This document shows, piece after piece, positions 32,322-41,233 of a stretch of 44,454 bases of DNA (positions are counted from its first letter, which is position 1; the number at the start of each line of letters is the position of its first letter). Source of the DNA: a bacterium (GTDB lineage: Bacteria > Vulcanimicrobiota > Vulcanimicrobiia > Vulcanimicrobiales > SCRA01). A program made the translations under genes and the position numbers. Location of the stretch: positions 1 to 44,454 of the forward strand of contig SCRA01000053.1 of assembly GCA_004297985.1 (NCBI GenBank). The letters are read 5' to 3'. The notes beneath the pieces are model-generated. The model was not told the DNA's origin, ran no database searches, and saw only the letters and a list, made by a program, of their open reading frames with translations.

Positions 32322-32936
32322 ATGAACCTCGTCCCTAGTGAGCGGCCGTGGCAAGACATCTATCAAATTCTGATCGACACGGTTCTGCCGCGGCCGATCG
32401 CTTGGGTTTCGACGCTGGGGCTCGACGGCGAACGGAACCTCGCCCCGTTCTCCTTCTTCATGCCCGTGACCGCGCGCCCGATGACGCTGGCCTTCGCGCC
32501 GATGCGCCGCGGGCACACGCCCGAAGTCAAGAAAGACACGCTGCGCAACATCGAGGCCAGCGGCGAGTTCGTCGTCAACGTCGTCACGCGCCGCCACGCC
32601 GATGCCGCGCACCACTCGGCGCACCGCCTTCCTATCGACGCCGACGAGTTCGAGCGCGCGGGGGTGAGCGCGGCGCCGTCGATCGATGTGGCTCCGCCGC
32701 GCGTAGCCGAGTCTCCCGTGAGCTTCGAGTGCGTGGCGCACCGCATCGTCGACCTCGGCGACGAGGCCGGCAGCGGGCATCTGGTCATTGGACGCGTGGT
32801 ACGCGTTCATCTCGCCGATGAGCTGCTCGACGATCGGGGGCGCGTCGTGCGCGGACGATTGGAGCCGGTAGGGTTGGTCGGGGCGGACGACTACCTAGGG
32901 CTCGACGGCCTGTTCGAGCTCGTCCGCCACGACTAG
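32322..32936 (+). CDS. Flavin reductase-like (FMN-binding split-barrel) protein
   Basis: A 204-residue protein. The conserved PRPIAWVSTLGLDGERNLAP, FSFFMPVTARPMTLAFAPMR and KKDTLRNIEASGEFVVNVVT segments form the FMN site of this family. The last part (LVIGRVVRVHLADELLDDRG, VGLVGADDYLG) also matches the DIM6/NTAB group. A GGGGG run precedes ATG 32322. It may supply reduced flavin to a monooxygenase, but no such partner is adjacent. Confidence 0.88.
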   Translation: MNLVPSERPWQDIYQILIDTVLPRPIAWVSTLGLDGERNLAPFSFFMPVTARPMTLAFAPMRRGHTPEVKKDTLRNIEASGEFVVNVVTRRHADAAHHSAHRLPIDADEFERAGVSAAPSIDVAPPRVAESPVSFECVAHRIVDLGDEAGSGHLVIGRVVRVHLADELLDDRGRVVRGRLEPVGLVGADDYLGLDGLFELVRHD

Positions 32937-32947
32937 CGTCTGCTGAA

Positions 32948-34117
32948 CTACGCGCCGAACTCGCCGGCGGCGAAGCCCTGCGCGAAGTGCGTCAGCATGC
33001 TTACGCCGATCGGCAGCGCCTGCTCGTCGAGCTTGAACTCGGGGCTGTGGATCATCGCCGTGGCGCCGATCTTCTCGTTGCGCACGCCGAGGCGGCAAGA
33101 GACGCCGGGAACGCGCTCGGTGTAGAAAGCGAAGTCCTCGCCGCCCATCGAGGGCAGCATGCTCTCCAGCACGGTGAGCGCAGGCTCCTTGGTCTTCAGA
33201 TAGGCGGCATAGGCCGGCGTCAACGCTCGATCGTTCGCGAGCACAGGGTAGCCCAAGCTGAACTCCACGCTTGCGGTGCAGCCATATGCGGCCGCGGCGT
33301 GCTCGACGATGCGGCGAATCTTCGCGTGCGTCGCCGTGCGGATCGCGGGATCGAGCGTGCGCACCGTCCCCGCCATGCGTACGCGATCGGCGATGATGTT
33401 GTTGCGATAGCCCCCCTCTATCTTACCGATGGTCACCACCACCGAAGCCAGCGGATCGGTCTCGCGCGCAACCACGTTCTGCAAGGCGAGGATGACGTTG
33501 CCCGCCGCGGGGATGGCATCCACCGAGCGATGGGGATGGGCGCCGTGGCCGCCGACGCCGCGGATCTCGATCTGCACTTCGTCGGCGGCGGCGTTCGTCG
33601 GGCCCGCCGTCACCCCGACCGTTCCCGTGTCCAAGCGCGGATCGACGTGGAGCATGGCGATCGCCTCGACGCTCGGATCGTCTAAGCAGCCCTGCTCGAT
33701 CATCGGCTTCGCGCCCCCCGGTCCCTCTTCGGCGGGCTGAAAGAGGCAGACGACGGTGCCGCGCAGGGCTGCGCGCTGCGCGGCCAGCGCCGTTGCAGCA
33801 CCCAGCAGCATCGCCACGTGCGCGTCGTGGCCGCAGGCATGCATCAGCCCGGAGCGCTCCGAGGCGAACGGCTCGCCGGAGCGCTCGTCCAGCGTCAGGC
33901 AATCCATGTCGGCGCGCAGGGCGACCACCCGTCCAGGAAGCGCGCCGCGTACGACGCCCACCACGCCCGTCTTGGCGAGGCGACGGTGCTCGATGCCCGA
34001 TGCATCGAGGGTGCGCTCGATCAGCGCGGCCGTGCGCTCCTCTTCGAAGCCCGGCTCCGGGTGAGCATGAATGGCGCGCCGCCAGGCGACGACGCGCTCG
34101 GTAATCTCGGTCAGCAT
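32948..34117 (-). CDS. M20-family amidohydrolase (hippurate / N-acyl-amino acid hydrolase-like)
   Basis: A 389-residue metallohydrolase. Metal-site segments visible: LMHACGHDAHVAMLLGAA, LFQPAEEGPGGAKPM, AMLHVDPRLDTGTVGV, and MGGEDFAFYTERVPG near the end; the dimerisation domain carries GVGGHGAHPHRSVDAI. It hydrolyses the amide bond of an N-acylated amino acid. ATG 34117 has GGAAG upstream and follows pilN by 32 bases, so it is the last gene of the pilus operon without obvious functional tie. Confidence 0.9.
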   Translation of the reverse strand: MLTEITERVVAWRRAIHAHPEPGFEEERTAALIERTLDASGIEHRRLAKTGVVGVVRGALPGRVVALRADMDCLTLDERSGEPFASERSGLMHACGHDAHVAMLLGAATALAAQRAALRGTVVCLFQPAEEGPGGAKPMIEQGCLDDPSVEAIAMLHVDPRLDTGTVGVTAGPTNAAADEVQIEIRGVGGHGAHPHRSVDAIPAAGNVILALQNVVARETDPLASVVVTIGKIEGGYRNNIIADRVRMAGTVRTLDPAIRTATHAKIRRIVEHAAAAYGCTASVEFSLGYPVLANDRALTPAYAAYLKTKEPALTVLESMLPSMGGEDFAFYTERVPGVSCRLGVRNEKIGATAMIHSPEFKLDEQALPIGVSMLTHFAQGFAAGEFGA

Positions 34118-34149
34118 GGCTTCCACTTCGCCGCCGCGCGGCGGCGTCC

Positions 34150-34659
34150 TTACCGCGTCTCGATCTGGAAGCGCAACGCGGCCGCGCCTGCTGGGCGTTG
34201 CGCGTCGAGCAGCCGTGGGGCGCCGAAGACCTGCGAGCGGTCGAGCGAAGCGAGAACCTCGCCCACGGTGGCAAAGCCAGGGGCCCGCCCCGCGATGCGC
34301 AGCGTGCCGTCGTCCGCCAGCTCGAGCGACGTCAGCCACGAGGCCGGCGGAAGGTCGGCGGCGAGTTGCGCGAGCGCGGCGGCAAGCTTCGGCCCCGTAG
34401 CGCGCAGGCGCTCGCCCTCGATCACACTGCGTTCAAGGTGCGACACCTCGCTGCGCAGACGGCGGACGGGGGCGGCACGCGCCTCCGCCGCGGTACGCTG
34501 CGCGGTGGTCCATGCCGCGAGCTCGGTCGAGCGCGCTGCGGCGATGTGCGCGCCGGCAGCGGCCGTCGCCAGCGCCAGCGCAAGCATCGGCAGCGCGCGC
34601 GGCGCACGGGCCAGCCACGCGGCGGAAGACGGCTCACGCTCGAGCAGGTTCACGCGCAC
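34150..34659 (-). CDS. pilN: PilN-like pilus assembly protein
   Basis: A 169-residue protein. GTG 34659 gives a start with VRVNLLEREP, matching the V/I-R-x-N-L-L opening that PilN uses to contact PilM. One membrane helix follows (LPMLALALATAAAGAHIAAA), then a coiled coil (AQRTAAEARAAPVRRLRSEV) and a ferredoxin-like end (LTSLELADDGTLRIAGRAPG). An in-frame ATG at 34698 would overlap pilM by 49 bases. No pilO follows. Confidence 0.75.
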   Translation of the reverse strand: MRVNLLEREPSSAAWLARAPRALPMLALALATAAAGAHIAAARSTELAAWTTAQRTAAEARAAPVRRLRSEVSHLERSVIEGERLRATGPKLAAALAQLAADLPPASWLTSLELADDGTLRIAGRAPGFATVGEVLASLDRSQVFGAPRLLDAQRPAGAAALRFQIETR

Positions 34660-35519
34660 GATGCCATGCTCCGTAGACTCCAGAGCGCGAGGCCGCATGC
34701 CGTCAGCCAGCGTGGCGCGCTGGCGCGCACGTAGTCCAGCGGATGCTCATCCGCCGAGACATCCGCGCGCAGTTCGGCAAGCGAGACCGCTCGGCCCAAA
34801 GCGCTTGCGAGCCGTTCTACGATTCCGTCCTCCAAGGCCAGCGTGCCGGCAACGACGACGCGGCGCGCAGCGCCGAAGCCGCGGCTGGCCGCGAACTCGA
34901 GCGCCTCCGCGAGCGGTGCGGCCAACTCCGCGCAGGTGCCCCAACTCGGGAGCGGCCGCACGAACGGCACGGCCTCCGTCACCAGATGCACCACGGCCCG
35001 CCGCTCGCCGGCATCCACGATCGCATCGCCGGACTGCGCACCTATCGCTCGGGCCAAGGCCAACGTTGCCACATCGACGGCGCGCACGCGTAGCCCAGCA
35101 GCCTCCGCACGCGCGGCAGCCGCACGTACCTCCGCTTGCGGCGCCGCCGCAAGGAGCCAACCGCCTGGGAGCGCGCTCAGGTCCACAGCCAGGGCTACGT
35201 CGCGGTCGGGCGCGAGGCGCTCCGCCTCCAGGCGCGCCGCGGCGCGCCGCTCGCTCGCCGGCATCGAAGGGAGGTGCACCGCGTGGAGGAGCGCGCGCTC
35301 CGCGGCAAGACTCGTGACGCACAGCCGGTGCCGCCACCCGTTGGCGTGCACGGCGGCGGTAAGCGCCTCGGCCGGCTCGCGGCCGCCGAAGGCCTCGAAG
35401 ACGACGCGGCGCAACTCGGCGCCGCGCGCGGTGGAGCGCACCTCACAGAGCGCGAAGCCTTCGGCATCGAGGTGAACTCCTAAAGGGAGGGGAGCGCGCG
35501 CGAAGATCGCCACGCGCAC
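34650..35519 (-). CDS. pilM: PilM-like (ASKHA-fold) pilus assembly protein
   Basis: A 289-residue protein with an actin-like layout typical of PilM: opening LGVHLDAEGFALCEVRSTAR, middle RHRLCVTSLAAERALLHAVH with LPSMPASERRAAARLEAERL, and the phosphate-loop-like DAIVDAGERRAVVHLVTEAV. In type IV pili it forms a cytoplasmic ring that binds the PilN N-terminus. The next gene encodes that partner. Divergent enough that family assignment depends partly on context. Confidence 0.7.
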   Translation of the reverse strand: MRVAIFARAPLPLGVHLDAEGFALCEVRSTARGAELRRVVFEAFGGREPAEALTAAVHANGWRHRLCVTSLAAERALLHAVHLPSMPASERRAAARLEAERLAPDRDVALAVDLSALPGGWLLAAAPQAEVRAAAARAEAAGLRVRAVDVATLALARAIGAQSGDAIVDAGERRAVVHLVTEAVPFVRPLPSWGTCAELAAPLAEALEFAASRGFGAARRVVVAGTLALEDGIVERLASALGRAVSLAELRADVSADEHPLDYVRASAPRWLTACGLALWSLRSMASCA

Positions 35520-35547
35520 GCAATGCCCGCGCGGCGGAGCGGCTAGA

Positions 35548-36225
35548 CTACTCGATCAGCTTGCCGAGCGCGTCGGCGTCTTTGATGACGATGAAGGCGG
35601 TGCGCATGTCGATCACCTGCTCGTCCCAGAACTTGTTGAGCGTGCGGTTGACCGTCTCGCGTGTGGTCCCCACCATGCTCGCCATCTCTTGATTGGTGAG
35701 CCGTTGGGTGATGCGCGTGCCGTCGGTCGTCTTCTCACCGAACTTCTCCGCCAGCTTCAGCAGCAGCGCGGCCAGACGGCTGCGGATGTCTTGATAGGCT
35801 GAGGCCGCGATCTGTTGATTGGCCTCGCGCAGGCGTTCGGAGAGCGCGATGACGAGCGACCGGCCGATGGAGGGGTTCTTGCCCAACAAGTCGAGGAAGT
35901 CGGCGCGTGTAACCAAGCCCACTTCCACGTCCGAGAGCGTCTTGACGGAGGCGGAGCGCAGCGACGAGTCGAGCACCGCCATCTCCCCGAAGAAGTCGCC
36001 TTCTTTGAGGATGGAGAGGATCGTCTCTTTGCCCTCTCCGGTCATGTGCGAGACGGCTACGGAGCCTTTGAGCAAGATGTAAAACGAGTCGCCAGGGTCC
36101 CCTTCATAGACGATGATCTGATGCTTGGGGACGCGCCGCGTCTGCACGAGCTTACCGACTTCGGCGATCTGCTCGTCATCGAACCCGGCAAACAGCGGGA
36201 TCTTGCGGAGTACCGAGAGATCCAT
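35548..36225 (-). CDS. Crp/Fnr-family transcriptional regulator
   Basis: A 225-residue regulator. The cyclic-nucleotide-binding domain spans about 1-125 (LFAGFDDEQIAEVGKLVQTR, YEGDPGDSFYILLKGSVAVS, GDFFGEMAVLDSSLRSASVK). The FGEMA...RSA cassette has the Glu and Arg that contact cAMP-like ligands. The C-terminal winged HTH is in LTNQEMASMVGTTRETVNRT. No Fnr cysteines are present. It lies between the prepilin peptidase and pilM on the same strand, so it may control the pilus operon or a wider regulon. Confidence 0.92.
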   Translation of the reverse strand: MDLSVLRKIPLFAGFDDEQIAEVGKLVQTRRVPKHQIIVYEGDPGDSFYILLKGSVAVSHMTGEGKETILSILKEGDFFGEMAVLDSSLRSASVKTLSDVEVGLVTRADFLDLLGKNPSIGRSLVIALSERLREANQQIAASAYQDIRSRLAALLLKLAEKFGEKTTDGTRITQRLTNQEMASMVGTTRETVNRTLNKFWDEQVIDMRTAFIVIKDADALGKLIE

Positions 36226-36275
36226 GCGGGCATGTTCTCCCGGCGCCTGTTCACTCCTTGGGACAGGCGAGCAAG

Positions 36276-36713
36276 TTACCGCAACCCCGAGCGCTCCACC
36301 AGTACGACGGTCAGGCATCCGAGTGCTAAGAAGGGGGCAAAGGCGACACGCGCTCCCCACGGCAGGCGACGCGCCGCCACGAGGGCGAGCGAGATGGCCG
36401 CGCCCCAGACGAAGGCGCAGCCGAGCGCCAGGACGCCGGCGGCGGGGCCGAGCGCCGTGCCGATCAGCGCCGCCACCTTGGCGTCCCCGATGCCCATGCC
36501 GCGCCCCCGCGTGACGGCCACGAGGGCCGCGGGCAGCGCGGCGCAGAGCAGCGCACCGACAAGGGCGTCCACCAGGCGCCCGCCGGAGAGCGCCAGCAGC
36601 GCCAACGCCGCCAGCGGCGGGTAGACGGCGACATCGTAGACGTAGCCTTCGCGCAGGTCGGTCAGCGTGTGGACCGTAAGCGAGAGCGCGAGGACCAGCG
36701 TGACGGCGCTCAC
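36276..36713 (-). CDS. Short prepilin peptidase (A24 family)
   Basis: A 145-residue membrane protein. The two catalytic Asp motifs are visible: TDLREGYVYDVAVY near residue 18 and RGRGMGIGDAKVAALIG near residue 75, the second being the GxGD motif. The N-terminal methyltransferase domain with CxxC pairs found in PilD is absent, as in CpaA/TadV-type enzymes. It should cleave the pseudopilin encoded just upstream, with which it overlaps by four bases. Confidence 0.88.
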   Translation of the reverse strand: MSAVTLVLALSLTVHTLTDLREGYVYDVAVYPPLAALALLALSGGRLVDALVGALLCAALPAALVAVTRGRGMGIGDAKVAALIGTALGPAAGVLALGCAFVWGAAISLALVAARRLPWGARVAFAPFLALGCLTVVLVERSGLR

Positions 36714-37210
36714 GGATTCTCGTTGGCGTTCTCGGCCGATTGCAGGCCGTTCGACGAGGAGTAGACCAGGTAGTCGGCATTGGCTTGGACTTGCCCCGCG
36801 GTCGCCGGATTGTCGCGATCGGTCAGCGCGCGGCTCGTGCTCGGGTCGTGGCCGCCCTCGTCTTCGACGATGTAGCGCGCGGGTGCATTACCACTTGCGA
36901 CGACGACGCGCACCGTATAGGGCTTGTTGTTCGCGGGGTCGAGCGGCGTCTGGCCAAGATAGCTATCGGCGGCTGCGGCGCCGCCCGCGAACAGCGCCGG
37001 CGTGACCGTACCGCTGTTCGGATAGGTGCCGTTGTCGGCGTAGTAGAGTTCCATCGCCGTAGCGATCTGGCGCAGGTTGCTCTCGCAAGCGGCCGTCACG
37101 CCTTGCGCGCGCGCGTGGATGAAGTTTGGGATGATGACCGTCGCGAGCACGGAGATGATGGCCACCACGACCATCAGCTCCATCAACGTGAACCCCGGTG
37201 AACGCCGCAT
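36710..37210 (-). CDS. Type IV pilin / pseudopilin (GspG-like)
   Basis: A 166-residue prepilin. The class III signal is clear: MRRSPG then FTLMELMVVVAIISVLATVI, with cleavage after Gly and Glu at mature position 5. The mature part begins ARAQGVTAACESNLRQIATA and YYADNGTYPNSGTVTP, like the major pseudopilin GspG and minor pilins. The C-terminal globular domain has a PxxDPANNKPYT loop. It is the only pilin in the operon. Confidence 0.92.
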   Translation of the reverse strand: MRRSPGFTLMELMVVVAIISVLATVIIPNFIHARAQGVTAACESNLRQIATAMELYYADNGTYPNSGTVTPALFAGGAAAADSYLGQTPLDPANNKPYTVRVVVASGNAPARYIVEDEGGHDPSTSRALTDRDNPATAGQVQANADYLVYSSSNGLQSAENANENP

Positions 37211-37271
37211 CGCTACCGCCTCTCTGGTGGCACCGCAATGCCCCGCGCGCACGGGGCGCAGACGCGCGGCG

Positions 37272-37985
37272 CTATTGCAGCTCGCGAGCCATCTTCTTCA
37301 ACGCGCGGCTGAGCAGCCGCGAGACGTGCCGCTGCGAGCACCCGAGATGAACGCCAAGCTCCATTTGTGTACGCCCTGCGCCGAACGTCGCCAACACGAG
37401 CAGCCGCTCGCGCTCGTCGAGCCTGCCAAGCGCAACGTCGAGAGCCACGCGGTCGGGTGTGGAGAGACCGTACGCCGGAGCCTCGCGCACTTTGGTGAGC
37501 TCTTCGGAGTGTTGCGAGCGGCGCGCGCGCTCGGCCTCCTCGACGTCGACGGTCGCGATGCCGAGCGCCGCGGCAACCTCTAAGGTCGTCGGCTCGCGCA
37601 GCATGCGTTGGCGCAGGTCCTCGCGCGCAGCGGCCGCGCGCCGTTCGGTGGAACGCAAACGGCGCGGCACACGCACCAGCGGCGTGGCGTCGCGGATGTG
37701 GTGGAGGAGCTCGCCCAACACCATCGTCCATGCGTAGGCTTCGAACGGAACGCCTTCGCCTGGGCGAAAATACTCGGCCGCCTTGATCAGCCCCAATGCG
37801 GCAACTTGCTCCGCGTCCTCGCGCTCCAGGCCGTCGCGGCGCAAACGCAGAGCGGCCCGGCGGCACAGATACCAAAAGTGTTCCACCAGCGCGTTGCGGT
37901 CGCCGACGGCTCGGGTGCACAGCCAGCGTGTGAGCACCGCCTCACCGGTTCTCACGAAGTACTCCGCGGCGGGGTTCACGGTCAT
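37272..37985 (-). CDS. Sigma-70 family factor (group 3, SigF/SigB-like) within the pilus operon
   Basis: A 237-residue sigma factor. Region 2 is REDAEQVAALGLIKAAEYFR then FEAYAWTMVLGELLHHIRD and PLVRVPRRLR; region 3 holds REPTTLEVAAALGIATVDVE; region 4 is RLDERERLLVLATFGAGRTQ then LGVHLGCSQRHVSRLLSRAL. This is the sporulation/stress (group 3) architecture rather than ECF. ATG 37985 overlaps the PilC stop by four bases. No anti-sigma gene is next to it. It may direct transcription of this operon or of genes that act with the pilus. Confidence 0.88.
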   Translation of the reverse strand: MTVNPAAEYFVRTGEAVLTRWLCTRAVGDRNALVEHFWYLCRRAALRLRRDGLEREDAEQVAALGLIKAAEYFRPGEGVPFEAYAWTMVLGELLHHIRDATPLVRVPRRLRSTERRAAAAREDLRQRMLREPTTLEVAAALGIATVDVEEAERARRSQHSEELTKVREAPAYGLSTPDRVALDVALGRLDERERLLVLATFGAGRTQMELGVHLGCSQRHVSRLLSRALKKMARELQ

Positions 37986-39205
37986 CGAAGGCTCCCGATC
38001 AAGGAATAGAGAGGAACGAAGACGGCCAAGGCGATGGCGGCCACCACGCCGCCGAGCAGTGCGATCAACATAGGTTCGATCAGCGTCGTAAGAACGTGAA
38101 GCGCGGCCTCGGCCTCGACGTCGTAGAACTCCGCGACCGACTCCAAGAGCGCGTCGAGCGTGCCGCACTCCTCGCCGACGCGGATCATGTGCACGAAGAG
38201 GGCGGGAAAGAAGCCGCCGGAGACGAGACGCTGCGCAAGGCTTTCACCTTCACGCAACGAGAGACGCAATTCATGTAACGCCGAGGCGGCCAAGGGACTC
38301 CCCGCGCTCTGCGCGGCGAGATCGATGGCCTCTAGGGTTGGGAGGCCGCCGCGCAAGAGAGCGCCCAGTGTCCGCGAGACGCGCGAGACCACGATCGCAC
38401 GGCGCAGCGTTCCGACCAACGGAAGGCCAAGCGCCAGGCGCTCCACGACGCCCGCGGCGCGAGCGGAGCGCGGGAGCGCACGCACGCCGGCGGCCACGGC
38501 AATCAGGGTCCCCGTCGCGGCGATGAGCGCGACAGGAGAGCGAATCACACGTCCGGCCGCGAGTAGAAACAGTGTCGAAGGCGGCAGCGGCGCCGACATC
38601 TCGGCAAAGAGGCGCGCCAGCGCCGGTGTCAGCGTGCCGATCAGCAAGACGACGGAGAGCAACGCCGCGACCGCGAGCACCGCTGGGTAGGTCAGCGCCG
38701 CGGCAACGCGGCGCCGTACGCCGTGGTCGCGCGCCACCACGCACGCCACGCGCTCGAGCGTCTCGTCGAGGATGCCTCCGGCCTCGCCCGCACGGATCAT
38801 CGCGACGTGCACCGGGGTAAACAGACCCGCGCGCTCCGCGGCACGCGAGAACGATTCACCGCGGATCAGGCTGGCATGCATGCGCGCCAAGGCGGCCTTG
38901 AGCGCCCGGCCTTCCTGCTCCTCCGCCAAGACGTCGAGGATACGGAGCACCGGAACGCCCGAACGCGTCATCACCGCGAACGAGCGCATGAAGCCGACGA
39001 GCTCGCGCCCTGCAACGGCTCGTGAGGCCGTGGGGAGAATCGCAAGGCGATGGCGCGGCCGGCTGAGGCACACGCGAATCGGAACCAGTGCACGCTCGCG
39101 CACGGAGGAGACGGCCGCCTCGCGTGAAGCGGCCTGCACTTGGCCGCGTACGCGCACGCCGTCGGCACGGCGCGCGAGGTACTCGAAAGACGCGGCTTCA
39201 GCCAT
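37982..39205 (-). CDS. pilC: PilC/GspF-family inner membrane platform protein
   Basis: A 407-residue protein with two T2SSF repeats: the first around FMRSFAVMTRSGVPVLRILD and FSRAAERAGLFTPVHVAMIR, AGEAGGILDETLERVA; the second around LGALLRGGLPTLEAIDLAAQ and GFFPALFVHMIRVGEECGTL. Three membrane segments are visible (one being VLTTLIEPMLIALLGGVVAA). It anchors the extension and retraction ATPases. It overlaps the PilT gene by eight bases. Confidence 0.93.
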   Translation of the reverse strand: MAEAASFEYLARRADGVRVRGQVQAASREAAVSSVRERALVPIRVCLSRPRHRLAILPTASRAVAGRELVGFMRSFAVMTRSGVPVLRILDVLAEEQEGRALKAALARMHASLIRGESFSRAAERAGLFTPVHVAMIRAGEAGGILDETLERVACVVARDHGVRRRVAAALTYPAVLAVAALLSVVLLIGTLTPALARLFAEMSAPLPPSTLFLLAAGRVIRSPVALIAATGTLIAVAAGVRALPRSARAAGVVERLALGLPLVGTLRRAIVVSRVSRTLGALLRGGLPTLEAIDLAAQSAGSPLAASALHELRLSLREGESLAQRLVSGGFFPALFVHMIRVGEECGTLDALLESVAEFYDVEAEAALHVLTTLIEPMLIALLGGVVAAIALAVFVPLYSLIGSLR

Positions 39206-40271
39206 CGGCCGGCCCCTGGTCGCGCAGCACCTCGCGCAGGCTCTCTCGCTCGATCAGGCCGCGCAACGCCAGATCCTCGAGATGGCTTGCCAGCGTCTGC
39301 ATCCCCACAGCGCGTCCCGTCGCCATCGCGTTGCGCAGCTGGTGGGTCTTCTCCTCACGTATGAGGCTACGTACGGCCTGCGTAGCCACAAGGATCTCAA
39401 CGGCCGCCGTGCGCCCCGCGCCACCCGCCCGCGGCACCAGCCGCTGGTAGACGATGCCCGCCAATACCTGGGCGAGCAGGCGGCGTACGTGATCGCGCCG
39501 CTGACCCGCGGCCAGATCGACGATCCGCTCGACGGCGCCGTCGGCGCCACGTGCATGGAGCGTGGTAACGACCAGATGCCCCGTCTCCGCGGCCGTCAGC
39601 GCCGTCTCTACGGCGACTCCGTCGCGCAACTCTCCGAGAAAGATGACGTCGGGATCTTCCCGCAGCGCCGCACGAATACCGGAGGCGGCATCGTCGACGT
39701 CCACTCCGACCTCGCGCTGCGTCACGAGACTACGGCGGCCGCGTAGGCGGTACTCGATCGGTTCCTCGATGGTCACGATATGGCGCGCGCAGGCGACGTC
39801 GACGGCGTCGAGCAGCGCCGCCGCCGTCGTCGTCTTTCCGCTGCCGGTAGCCCCTGCGATCACGACGAACCCCGCGCGTAGAGAGGCAAATTCCAGCACG
39901 CGGCGAGGCAGTCCCAGATCGGCAGTCGAAGGAACCGCACCGCCTAGCGCGCGCAACGCGATGCGCTGCCCGCCCGCGCGGAAAAGGTGTACGCGGACCA
40001 CTCCGAACTCGGGGTCGTCGACGGCGAAGTCGAGGTGCTGCTCGGGCTCGCCGCGTTGCGCGTGCGGCCGCCGCAGCGCAAGGCACGCCGCCAATGCCTG
40101 AACGTCGTACTCGGAGAGCAGCGGCATCGTCAGCGGAGTAATCGCGCCATCAACGCGCACCATGGGCGGATACCCCGCGGCAAGGTGCAAGTCCGACGCG
40201 CGCCCGCGAAACATGACGCGCAAGAGTTCGTGCAGGCGCAGCTCGGCGAGATCGGCGGGGGCGCTCAACAA
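39198..40271 (-). CDS. pilT: PilT-like retraction ATPase
   Basis: A 357-residue ATPase. The PilT-type start (LHELLRVMFRGRASDLHLAA, GYPPMVRVDGAITPL) leads to Walker A GATGSGKTTTAAALLDA, the Asp box TIEEPIEYRLRGRRSLVTQR, Walker B DPDVIFLGELRD and the His box GHLVVTTLHARGADGAVERI. It powers pilus retraction, needed for twitching or DNA uptake. Overlaps the PilB-like gene by seven bases. The AIRNLIRE-type element is seen as AVRSLIREEKTHQLRNAM. Confidence 0.92.
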   Translation of the reverse strand: MLSAPADLAELRLHELLRVMFRGRASDLHLAAGYPPMVRVDGAITPLTMPLLSEYDVQALAACLALRRPHAQRGEPEQHLDFAVDDPEFGVVRVHLFRAGGQRIALRALGGAVPSTADLGLPRRVLEFASLRAGFVVIAGATGSGKTTTAAALLDAVDVACARHIVTIEEPIEYRLRGRRSLVTQREVGVDVDDAASGIRAALREDPDVIFLGELRDGVAVETALTAAETGHLVVTTLHARGADGAVERIVDLAAGQRRDHVRRLLAQVLAGIVYQRLVPRAGGAGRTAAVEILVATQAVRSLIREEKTHQLRNAMATGRAVGMQTLASHLEDLALRGLIERESLREVLRDQGPADG

Positions 40272-41233
40272 TGCGTGCCCGCCCCATGCTCGCGCAACTC
40301 GTACCGGGCGATGCGCCCTCCGCCCGGGCGCGGGACCAGGCGTTGGGCAACCACACAGCGCAACGCCGCGTCGAGCGTTTGCGGCTCCACTCCGAGATCG
40401 CGCAGGCGCGCCACTGCGCCGTCCGCATCGTTGACGTGAATCGTAGCCAAGACGAGATGACCCGTCAAGGCTGCCGAGACGGCTAGGCGGGCGCTTTCAC
40501 CGTCGCGGATCTCGCCGATCACCATGACGTCGGGATCCTGACGGAGCAGCGCACGCAGCGCTATCGGGAAGGTCATGCCGGCGCGGCTATGCACCTGTAC
40601 CTGCGTGATCTCCGGAACGTAGCGCTCGACGGGATCCTCCACGGTGGTGACGTTGCGCCGCTGCGGCTCGAGCAGCGGTATGGAGGCATAGAGCGTGGTG
40701 GTCTTGCCGCTTCCCGTGGGGCCGGCGATGAGCACGAGGCCGTGCGGTGTCCGGAGCGCCGCTTCGTAACGTAGGCGCTCGGCAGCGAGCATGCCAAGTT
40801 CCTCGAGCGTGCGTAGGCCGCCGTCGCGGTCGAAGAGGCGGATCACCAGTTTCTCGCCGAGCACGCCGGGCAGGGTGGCGATGCGCGTCTCGTATGTTCG
40901 CTCGCCGCGCGCGAAGGCAGTGCGTCCGTCCTGCGGCAGGCGCCGTTCACCGAGATCGAGCTCGCCGATGAGCTTCACGCGGGCGCAAAGCGCGATGAAG
41001 AGGCCGCTAGGGAGGGTCAAGTGCGGGCGCAGCGTTCCATCGATCCGAAAGCGGATGCGCCCGCCGACGGCCTGCGGCTCCAAGTGGATATCGCTCGCCC
41101 CCGCGGTAATCGCGCGGTCGATCAGCGAGTCGAGCGCGTAAACGGTCGATCCACGAGCGGGATCGGGGTGGAGCGGTGCTATCGATGCGATGGGAACACC
41201 CGCCTTCCAACGCAAGGCTTCTGCGGTAATCAA
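40265..41233 (-). CDS. Short PilB/GspE/ComGA-like assembly ATPase
   Basis: A 322-residue ATPase. ASDIHLEPQAVGGRIRFRID is the GspE N2 signature, followed by Walker A GPTGSGKTTTLYASI, Asp box TVEDPVERYVPEITQVQVHS, Walker B DPDVMVIGEIRD and His box GHLVLATIHVNDADGAVARL. It lacks the N1 domain and the four-Cys zinc motif of PilB, and the region after the His box is short, so it is nearer ComGA in size. Start is TTG 41233: a stop codon lies two codons upstream and no nearby ATG/GTG exists. This TTG is in the 3' arm of a hairpin. Confidence 0.88.
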   Translation of the reverse strand: MITAEALRWKAGVPIASIAPLHPDPARGSTVYALDSLIDRAITAGASDIHLEPQAVGGRIRFRIDGTLRPHLTLPSGLFIALCARVKLIGELDLGERRLPQDGRTAFARGERTYETRIATLPGVLGEKLVIRLFDRDGGLRTLEELGMLAAERLRYEAALRTPHGLVLIAGPTGSGKTTTLYASIPLLEPQRRNVTTVEDPVERYVPEITQVQVHSRAGMTFPIALRALLRQDPDVMVIGEIRDGESARLAVSAALTGHLVLATIHVNDADGAVARLRDLGVEPQTLDAALRCVVAQRLVPRPGGGRIARYELREHGAGTHC

